From positions 1 to 30,524 of the forward strand of contig JBBSLC010000015.1 in assembly GCA_038255685.1 (NCBI GenBank): DNA of 30,524 nucleotides. The letters are read 5' to 3'. The notes beneath the pieces are model-generated. The model worked only from the letters and a program-made list of their open reading frames with translations. It searched no databases and was not told where the DNA came from. Source of the DNA: CADCSY01 sp038255685. GTDB lineage: Bacteria > Actinomycetota > Acidimicrobiia > Acidimicrobiales > CADCSY01. Shown in pieces: positions 9,575 to 14,930 of the stretch. Position numbers and translations under genes: made by a program. Position 1 is the stretch's first letter; each line of letters starts with the position of its first letter.

Positions 9575-9736
9575 CTACTGGCGTGGGTACTTCAGCGACT
9601 GGACCTTCTTGAGGTACCCAGCGATCGTGGCGATGATGGCGAGCACCGCGCCACCTGCGAGGGGCACGGCGATCCAGTAGTGCCACACCTTGGCAGCGAG
9701 GACCGGTGCGAGGTCGAGCGTGAGGGCGGGGTCCAT
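9575..9736 (-). CDS. Small single-pass membrane protein, 53 residues
   Basis: An ATG-started frame ending in TAG with the layout acidic/hydrophobic start (MDPALTLDLAPVLAAKVWHYW), one transmembrane helix (about 21-41, rich in Ala, Ile, Val), then a basic tail YLKKVQSLKYPRQ, giving a predicted inside C-terminus. The design is coherent and codon third positions are GC-rich like the neighbours, which supports a real gene. No ribosome site is seen; instead TACGAT lies six bases before the ATG, as for a leaderless message. It precedes the zinc-protein gene by 37 bases. I do not recognise the family. Confidence 0.72.
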   Translation of the reverse strand: MDPALTLDLAPVLAAKVWHYWIAVPLAGGAVLAIIATIAGYLKKVQSLKYPRQ

Positions 9737-9742
9737 CGCCCG

Positions 9743-9748
9743 ATCGTA
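9743..9748 (-). promoter_or_regulatory. Leaderless-type -10 (TACGAT) of the 53-residue gene
   Basis: TACGAT matches the actinobacterial TANNNT -10 and ends six bases before the ATG, so the first transcribed base should be at or next to the start codon. No convincing -35 is visible, as is common for such promoters. This is probably the promoter of the run leading to the zinc protein, response regulator, tilS and hpt. Confidence 0.5.
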
Positions 9749-9793
9749 CGCCGAGCCGCAGACCTTCCGAGCGCCAGCCCGGCCGGGCCCCGC

Positions 9794-9988
9794 TCAGGCG
9801 GCGTCGATCTTGCGGCCACGCGTGCGAGGCGTGACCATCGGTGCGTGCAAGCTGCACCACGCGCCGTCGTTGTAGATCGACAGGCGGGTGCCGCACCCGT
9901 CCTCGTCGCACACCCGACCGGGTCTCGCCCGTGGCGTGGTCCCCTCGGCGCTGGTGAAGCGGTGGCCGCTGACGCTCGGTCCGTCCAT
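9794..9988 (-). CDS. Small zinc-ribbon-like protein, 64 residues
   Basis: ATG-started frame with a central metal-binding pattern C-x4-C-x12-C-x2-H in CDEDGCGTRLSIYNDGAWCSLH, followed by a basic C-terminal segment with TPRTRGRK. The C..GC.T.LS.YN....C..H arrangement recurs in short actinobacterial proteins and N-terminal parts of regulators and probably binds one Zn(II). The gene lies just downstream of rsrA and is preceded by a perfect match to a SigR-type promoter, suggesting it belongs to the thiol/oxidative stress response. A GGAGGT sequence lies about 14 bases upstream but would fall outside the message if that promoter is used. Function unknown. Confidence 0.78.
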   Translation of the reverse strand: MDGPSVSGHRFTSAEGTTPRARPGRVCDEDGCGTRLSIYNDGAWCSLHAPMVTPRTRGRKIDAA

Positions 9989-9997
9989 GGACGGTGC

Positions 9998-10023
9998 AAC
10001 CCACCTCCACCGATCCTTGTTCC
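9998..10023 (-). promoter_or_regulatory. SigR/SigH-type promoter (GGAAC-N18-GTT)
   Basis: On the minus strand GGAAC (10019-10023) and GTT (9998-10000) are separated by exactly 18 bases, the spacing known for SigR in Streptomyces and SigH in mycobacteria. The ATG of the 64-residue zinc-ribbon gene follows nine bases after GTT, so the message would be leaderless or nearly so. It lies in the 45-base gap behind rsrA, where a target of the same sigma factor is plausible. The assignment is by motif only. Confidence 0.55.
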
Positions 10024-10033
10024 GGATTTACAA

Positions 10034-10285
10034 CTAAACGATGGGGCCCTCGGGAGCGCCCTGTTCGATCAGCGCCGCGATGCGTGCTTTGAGCGCGTCT
10101 GGCACCTGCTCGCGGCAGTGGTGGGACACGACCATCCGCAGCTCGGCCTCGAAGTCGAACGCCTCGAGGCAGGGATGGCAACCGTCGAGGTGGCCGCGGA
10201 TGGCCGAGCGCCGAGCATCGGTGAGCTCCCCATCGAGGAACGTGTAGAGCTCCCTCACGGCGTCGTTGCAGTCCTCGTCTGGCAC
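10034..10285 (-). CDS. rsrA: RsrA-type zinc-binding redox anti-sigma factor
   Basis: An 83-residue anti-sigma factor of the ZAS family, with H32-x3-C36-x2-C39 in HLDGCHPC and Cys6, which corresponds to Cys11 of Streptomyces RsrA (the Cys pairing in the redox disulfide). A further Cys57 in SHHC is also typical of the mycothiol-system anti-sigma family. It is expected to hold the SigR-like factor until disulfide stress forms the Cys6-containing disulfide and releases zinc. The GTG start at 10285 has GGAGG six bases upstream. It follows the sigma gene by 68 bases. Confidence 0.93.
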   Translation of the reverse strand: MPDEDCNDAVRELYTFLDGELTDARRSAIRGHLDGCHPCLEAFDFEAELRMVVSHHCREQVPDALKARIAALIEQGAPEGPIV

Positions 10286-10353
10286 GTTCCCTCCAACCTC
10301 GCAGTGCCGGGGTTTCTTCCATCGGCCGGCAGCACGCCGTCGACCGGGTCTGC

Positions 10354-10965
10354 TCAGGTGCTCGTCGGGGCGCCGGTTGCGTCCGAAGGTGCGTCGACGT
10401 CGTCAGCGGTGATGAGGCCCTGGGTGGTGGCGAACTCGAAGAGGGCCTTCTGCAGGTTCTTGCGGCCACGGTGGAGGCGGCTCATCACCGTGCCGATCGG
10501 GATCTCGAGGATGCTCGCGATCTCCTTGTAGGAGAAGCCCTCGACGTCGGCGAGCAGGACCGCCATCCGGAACTGCTCGGGAAGGGCGTCGACCGCCGCC
10601 TTGACCTCGGCCTCCGAGAACAGGTCCATGAGCTCGTCCTCGGCGCTGCGACCTGCCCGTGCCTCCTCGAGGCCACCGAGGCGCCGGTAGAGGTAGAAGT
10701 CCTCGACGTCGTCGAGGTCGGTCTCGTCCGGCCGGCGCTTCGCGGCCCGGTACCGGTTGATGAAGGTGTTGGTCAGGATCCGGTACAGCCAGGCCTTCAG
10801 GTTCGTGCCCTGCTCGAAGGAGCCGAAGCCCCGGTACGCCTTCAGGTACGTCTCCTGTACGAGATCCTCGGCGTCGGCGGGGTTGCGGGTCATGCGCAGC
10901 GCCGCCGAGTACAGCGACGGCATGAGGTCCATCGCCTGGTCGGTGAAGGTCGCCTGGTCAGCCAT
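10354..10965 (-). CDS. sigR: ECF RNA polymerase sigma factor, SigR/SigH type
   Basis: Directs RNA polymerase to thiol-stress genes. Region 2 (about 14-80) contains DAEDLVQETYLKAYRGF and the -10 recognition helix NLKAWLYRILTNTFINRYR. Region 4 (about 122-178) contains ALPEQFRMAVLLADVEGFSYKEIASILEIPIGTVMSRLHRGRKNLQ, almost identical in plan to SigR/SigH. The pairing with an RsrA-type gene directly downstream supports the subgroup. A C-terminal extension of about 25 acidic/Thr residues follows. ATG at 10965 with GAAGG upstream. No SigR-type promoter was seen directly before it, so transcription may come from the STAS gene upstream. Confidence 0.95.
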   Translation of the reverse strand: MADQATFTDQAMDLMPSLYSAALRMTRNPADAEDLVQETYLKAYRGFGSFEQGTNLKAWLYRILTNTFINRYRAAKRRPDETDLDDVEDFYLYRRLGGLEEARAGRSAEDELMDLFSEAEVKAAVDALPEQFRMAVLLADVEGFSYKEIASILEIPIGTVMSRLHRGRKNLQKALFEFATTQGLITADDVDAPSDATGAPTST

Positions 10966-11025
10966 CCGACCTTCTTTCTACCGGTCTGCGGGTGGTCACG
11001 CCGCACCCGGACCGCCGCTCGGCGC

Positions 11026-11385
11026 TCAGCGCAGGGCGAGCCGCCCGTCGGTGAGGTCGATGAGGTCATCCGTCTCGATCTCCAGCACGCCGTCGAGACC
11101 TCCGATCGCCAAGACGCTGCGAACCCGGTCGGGCACAGAGCGCAGCACCAGGCTCCCGTTCGCCTCGCGGACCCGGTTCTGCGCGCCGACGAAGGCGCCG
11201 ATCCCCGTGGAGTCGATGAAGGAGAGCGCCCCGAGGTCGAGGACGAGGCGGTTGTGCCCCCGTGAGACGAGCTCCCCGATCGTCCGTGCGAGGGCTGGCG
11301 TCGTCGCCACATCGAGCTCCCCTCCGACGGAGAGGACGACCGTGGCCCCGTCGACGTGCTCGGTGGCGAGGTGCAAGACGTCCAT
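11026..11385 (-). CDS. STAS-domain anti-sigma factor antagonist
   Basis: A 119-residue single STAS domain. The phosphorylation loop SFIDSTGIG carries Ser59, and the surrounding RLVLDLGALSFIDSTGIGAFVGAQNRVRE matches SpoIIAA/RsbV. In this family the Ser is phosphorylated by an RsbW-like kinase, and the unphosphorylated form frees a sigma factor. No such kinase is in the window, and the neighbouring RsrA is not a kinase, so the partner is elsewhere. The frame is open further upstream through the tRNA, but the ATG at 11385 has GGAGGG nine bases before it and gives the correct domain start. It precedes sigR by 60 bases. Confidence 0.92.
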   Translation of the reverse strand: MDVLHLATEHVDGATVVLSVGGELDVATTPALARTIGELVSRGHNRLVLDLGALSFIDSTGIGAFVGAQNRVREANGSLVLRSVPDRVRSVLAIGGLDGVLEIETDDLIDLTDGRLALR

Positions 11386-11514
11386 GGTGAGCTTCCCTCC
11401 GACGGTTCGGCCGGGACGCCGTGCTCGATCGCCCCGAGGCGATGTACCGCACGTCGTTTCGTGCGAAACCCCCGGCCGGCGCCGATCCAGCGGAGGAAGA
11501 CCGGGGAGAGGTGG

Positions 11515-11587
11515 AGCCCGAGAGGGGAATCGAACCCCTGACCTGCTCATTACGAGTGAGCTGCTCTGCCGTCTGAGCTACCCGGGC
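11515..11587 (-). tRNA. tRNA-Thr (anticodon CGT)
   Basis: A 73-base cloverleaf on the minus strand. Acceptor GCCCGGG pairs with CTCGGGC (one G-T pair) and the D stem is GCTC/GAGC. The anticodon stem GCTCA/TGAGC encloses the loop CTCGTAA, whose bases 34-36 are CGT, reading ACG (Thr). The T arm is AGGGG-TTCGATT-CCCCT and the discriminator base is T. The 3' CCA is not encoded. It lies between holB and the STAS gene. Confidence 0.96.
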
Positions 11588-11597
11588 GGGCCGGGAC

Positions 11598-11603
11598 AGC
11601 CTA
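11598..11603 (-). promoter_or_regulatory. Probable -10 element of the tRNA-Thr gene
   Basis: TAGGCT on the minus strand ends ten bases before the mature tRNA 5' end, a usual distance for a short 5' leader. The same hexamer precedes the MFS gene. No clear -35 was seen. Upstream lies the palindrome GCGGGCGCCCGC at 11616-11627, just after the holB stop. Confidence 0.4.
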
Positions 11604-11639
11604 GCGAGGCACCAGGCGGGCGCCCGCACGCTTCGGGGC

Positions 11640-12737
11640 TCAGGCGAGGGGCGCGAGCTCGAGGAGCAGGGCCTGGAGGAGGAGCGGTTCGTTCGGGTTC
11701 CGGGTGAGCGCCTCGGACGCTGCGTCCACGGCGGCGACGGCGTGCACGCAGCCCGCGGCGCGGCCCCGATCACCGCCGGTTGCGAGCTCGTCCCGGTAAC
11801 GGCCCGCCAGGGTGGCGAGCCCGAAGCGCAGCTCGGCGGTCCGGTGGCGCCGGAGCTGGCGCTTGTGCTCATCGGTGAGCTGCTTGCGGCCGGCACCACG
11901 CTCGCCGTAGGTGCTCACCCGCTCCTCGAGGGCGACGAGCTCGGCGTCCTGCGCCGCCTGCAGGGGTCCGGCTGCTCGCTCCACCTGGTCGAGCAGCTCG
12001 GCGACGAGGGCGGCGACGGCGGCACCCGTGCCATCGAGCCGGGTGGGGACACCGGCCCACGATGCACGCCGGGTGCCGAGGCCCTCGTCGGTCAGGAGCA
12101 GGCGCGCCCGGTCGACGTCTCCCATGGCTGCTGCTGCAACGACCTCGGCCGCCGACGGGCTCGCGCCACCCGCCACGAGCGCGGCCTCGACGTCTGCGAC
12201 CGGGAGCGGTGGCAGGTCGATGCGGACGCACCGCGAGGCCACCGTCACCAGCTCGCGCGGGACGTGGTCGGCGACGATGACGAAGACGGTGCTCGGCGGC
12301 GGTTCCTCGACGGTCTTGAGCAGCTTCGGACCGACGTTCGCTGCGATCCGGTGCAGGTCGTGCAGGAGCAGCACCTTGCGGGTCCCCTCGATCGGGCTCC
12401 GGACCGCGACACGGATGACCTCCTCGACCTGCTCGACCGACAGCGATGCACCTGACGGGACGAACGAGACGATGTCGGGGTGCTGCCCGGCCAGCCCGAG
12501 TCGGCAGTCCCGGCAGCTCCCGCACCCACCGTCGGAGCACAGCAGTGCCGCGGCCAGACCCTCGGCTGCGACCCGCGCGCCGGCCCCCGCAGGGCCGACG
12601 AGGAGGTAGGCGTGGACCGGGGCGCGCGCCGCCGCCCGCAGCGAACGGAGCGCCTGCGCCTGCCCCACCACCGCTGCGAACGCGTCGCTGCGGCCGTCCT
12701 CGGTGTCGGTGGCGCTCACCGCCCCATCATCTCGCAT
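11640..12737 (-). CDS. holB: DNA polymerase III subunit delta' (clamp loader)
   Basis: Clamp-loader subunit that helps place the beta clamp on primed DNA. The AAA-type fold is visible: VVGQAQALRSLRAA, a degenerate P-loop GPAGAGAR (48-55) that lacks the Lys, as expected for the non-hydrolysing delta', the four-cysteine zinc module (Cys67, 72, 75, 78 in CSDGGCGSCRDC), HPDIVSF, and the segment RKVLLLHDLHRIAANVGPKLLKTVEEPPPSTVFVIV with sensor 1. Length 365. ATG at 12737 with GGAGGTGGGGG upstream. It follows tmk by 30 bases, a common pairing. Confidence 0.93.
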   Translation of the reverse strand: MRDDGAVSATDTEDGRSDAFAAVVGQAQALRSLRAAARAPVHAYLLVGPAGAGARVAAEGLAAALLCSDGGCGSCRDCRLGLAGQHPDIVSFVPSGASLSVEQVEEVIRVAVRSPIEGTRKVLLLHDLHRIAANVGPKLLKTVEEPPPSTVFVIVADHVPRELVTVASRCVRIDLPPLPVADVEAALVAGGASPSAAEVVAAAAMGDVDRARLLLTDEGLGTRRASWAGVPTRLDGTGAAVAALVAELLDQVERAAGPLQAAQDAELVALEERVSTYGERGAGRKQLTDEHKRQLRRHRTAELRFGLATLAGRYRDELATGGDRGRAAGCVHAVAAVDAASEALTRNPNEPLLLQALLLELAPLA

Positions 12738-12767
12738 CGACCCCCACCTCCGGTTTCCAGAAAGCGA

Positions 12768-13379
12768 TCAGGGGAGGCGCTGCTCCACGACGGACCACAC
12801 CCGCGCTGCGACCTGGTCCTCGGTGCCGTCACCGTCCACGACGACCCACCGGTCGGGATCGGCGGCGGCGAGGGCGGCGAAGCCGTCCGCGACCCGCTGG
12901 TGGAACGCAGCGCCGAGCCCCTCCATCCGGTCGGGACGCCCCGTGAGGCGGCCGGCGGCGACCGCCGGCGGGACCCGAAGCAGCACGACGAGGTCGGGCA
13001 CCACGCCGGCCACGGCGAAGGCGGAGAGGGCGGCGACCGCGTCCAGCGAGAGGCCCTGTCCGTAGCCCTGGTAGGCGAGCGAGGAGCCGATGTACCGGTC
13101 GGTGACGACGTCTCGCCCCTCGGCGAGCTCTGGTGCGAGCACCTCGACGACGTGCTGGGCACGAGCCGCGGCCATGAGCAGCGCCTCGGTCCGCGGTGCG
13201 ATCGGCACACCGTCGGGATCGAGCAGCAGGGCTCGGACCCGCTCGCCGAGCTCGGTCCCACCCGGCTCCCTCGTCAGGCGGGCACCGAGCGCCTCGGCCA
13301 GGCGCGCCGCCTGGGTCGACTTGCCCGACCCCTCGCCGCCCTCGACGGCGACGAGTACCCCCTGGCGCCTGCCGGCCAC
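12768..13379 (-). CDS. tmk: Thymidylate kinase (dTMP kinase)
   Basis: Phosphorylates dTMP to dTDP. The P-loop GGEGSGKST (14-22), the REPGGTELGERVR substrate motif, and the DVVTDRYIGSSLAYQGYGQGL segment with the conserved DRY.xSS.AYQG are complete. The GTG start at 13379 lies one base after the MFS stop and gives 203 residues, the usual size. The coupling to an MFS gene is notable because in some actinobacteria, as I recall, Tmk is fused to an MFS-like membrane domain. Confidence 0.95.
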   Translation of the reverse strand: MAGRRQGVLVAVEGGEGSGKSTQAARLAEALGARLTREPGGTELGERVRALLLDPDGVPIAPRTEALLMAAARAQHVVEVLAPELAEGRDVVTDRYIGSSLAYQGYGQGLSLDAVAALSAFAVAGVVPDLVVLLRVPPAVAAGRLTGRPDRMEGLGAAFHQRVADGFAALAAADPDRWVVVDGDGTEDQVAARVWSVVEQRLP

Positions 13380-13380
13380 G

Positions 13381-14886
13381 TCAGGTGCCGACCGGCGGGG
13401 GCTCGGCCTCACTCCTCCGCAGCACCACCACGGCGAGCACCCCTGCCACGAGGATGATCGCACCCGCCGCCCACAGCGCCAGGCGCACGCCGGGGATGGC
13501 GACGGTCACCCCTGCTGCCTGGATGGAGCCGTCGAAGAGCTGCTGGGAGAGCGCCTCGAGGCGGTCGGCCAGCAGGGGCCCGACGGCGAAGGAGAGCAGC
13601 ACGCAGAGCCGCACGAGCGTGTAGAGGCTGGCGAAGACCCGGCCCCGCAGCTCGTCGGCGACTCGCTCCTGGAGGATGGTGAAGCCGAGCACGTAGATGG
13701 TCCCTGCGCACATGCCGAGCACGAAGACGAAGGCGAGCGCCGGTGTGAGGCTCGACATCGTGGCGCCGAGCACGAGCGCGACCCCAGCAGCCATGACGGC
13801 CCCGCAGAAGACCTGCACCTTGGGCAGGCGCTTCTGCAGCACCGAGATCGCGATCACGCCCGAGGCCAGCCCGAAGCCGAGCGCGGTGAGCAGCAGGCCG
13901 AAGCCGGCCGAGCCCCCGCCGAGGACCTCACGCGAGAACAGATCGCCGAGGGGGACGAGCATCCCGCCACCGATGAGCCCGGTGCCGAGAGCGATCATCA
14001 CCGCCCGGATGACGGGGTTGGAGACCATGAAGCTCCACCCCTCCTTCAGCTCTCGCCCGGTCTGGCCGAGGTCCATCCGGACCGCCTCGCTCGCGACACC
14101 GGCGGCCCGGCGCTCGGGCAGGACGAGGGTGGAGATGAAGAGGGCGGAGAGGCCGAAGGTGACGACGTCGACGTAGAGCGCCACCGACTCCTGGGTGATC
14201 GGGAGCACGTTCAAGACGTCGATGTCGCCGAGCCGGTCAGCCACCTTGGCGAGCAGGGCGAAGAGCAGGGTGGCGATGGGGAAGGTGCCGTAGGCGGCGA
14301 CGAGGGAGAGGGAGTTCGCCGTGGTGAGGTGGCTCGCCGGGACGAGGTTGGGCACGGTCGCCTCCTTGGCCGGCGACCACATGAGCGTGGCGATCTCGAG
14401 CACGAGCGAGGCGACCACGAGCTGCCAGATCTCGGTGACGAAGGGGATGGTGAACAGCACGCCGGCCCGCACGAGGTCGCACGTGACCATGATCTTCTTG
14501 CGGTCGAGGCGGTCGACGAGCACCCCGGCGACCGGGGCCAGGAAGAAGCCGGGCACCAGCCGAGCGCTCATGACGAGCGAGATGGCCCCCGCCGAGCCGC
14601 TGATGCGGGTCGCGACCGCGACGATGGCGACGAAGCCGAGCCAGTCACCGATGGCCGAGACCACCTGGGCGAGCCAGAGCCGGAAGAAGCTGGCCGAGCC
14701 GAAGAGCCGGACGACGGTGGAGCGGTCAGGCAGCTCGGGCTCGGGGAGCACGTGCGCGACCCGCCGGGTGGGGACCTCGGCGTGCGACTCGGGCCCCGAG
14801 GCAGCGTCGGCGTCGGGTGCGCCGACGACCTCCTCGGCGGGCTCGACGCGGCCGCCGGGCGCGTCCTCTCGTCGAGCCTGGGGCAC
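13381..14886 (-). CDS. MFS transporter (DHA3-like), upstream of tmk
   Basis: A 501-residue membrane protein. After an acidic, probably cytosolic N-terminal stretch of about 60 residues there are about 12 hydrophobic segments. The loop 2-3 motif is seen as GVLVDRLDRKKIMV (family: GxxxDRxgRrxxm), with WSPAKEATVPNLV and ELRGRVFAS in the second half, as in the DHA3 drug/macrolide exporter group. The substrate is unknown. The GTG start at 14886 is preceded by TAGGCT six bases upstream with no ribosome site, indicating a leaderless message that would also carry tmk and holB. Confidence 0.9.
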   Translation of the reverse strand: MPQARREDAPGGRVEPAEEVVGAPDADAASGPESHAEVPTRRVAHVLPEPELPDRSTVVRLFGSASFFRLWLAQVVSAIGDWLGFVAIVAVATRISGSAGAISLVMSARLVPGFFLAPVAGVLVDRLDRKKIMVTCDLVRAGVLFTIPFVTEIWQLVVASLVLEIATLMWSPAKEATVPNLVPASHLTTANSLSLVAAYGTFPIATLLFALLAKVADRLGDIDVLNVLPITQESVALYVDVVTFGLSALFISTLVLPERRAAGVASEAVRMDLGQTGRELKEGWSFMVSNPVIRAVMIALGTGLIGGGMLVPLGDLFSREVLGGGSAGFGLLLTALGFGLASGVIAISVLQKRLPKVQVFCGAVMAAGVALVLGATMSSLTPALAFVFVLGMCAGTIYVLGFTILQERVADELRGRVFASLYTLVRLCVLLSFAVGPLLADRLEALSQQLFDGSIQAAGVTVAIPGVRLALWAAGAIILVAGVLAVVVLRRSEAEPPPVGT

Positions 14887-14892
14887 CAGATC

Positions 14893-14898
14893 AGCCTA
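14893..14898 (-). promoter_or_regulatory. Leaderless-type -10 (TAGGCT) of the MFS-tmk-holB operon
   Basis: TAGGCT ends exactly six bases before the GTG at 14886. A perfect 14-base palindrome, CCGAGGCGCCTCGG (14909-14922), covers part of the spacer just upstream of this -10 and could be an operator or the tail hairpin of topA. The gap between topA and the MFS gene is only 44 bases. Confidence 0.5.
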
Positions 14899-14930
14899 CG
14901 GGACGGCCCCGAGGCGCCTCGGCATGGCGC

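Noticed and set aside
11386..11550. N-terminal extension of the STAS gene upstream of 11385
   Set aside because: It reads through the tRNA-Thr gene; the ATG at 11385 has a good ribosome site and matches the domain start.
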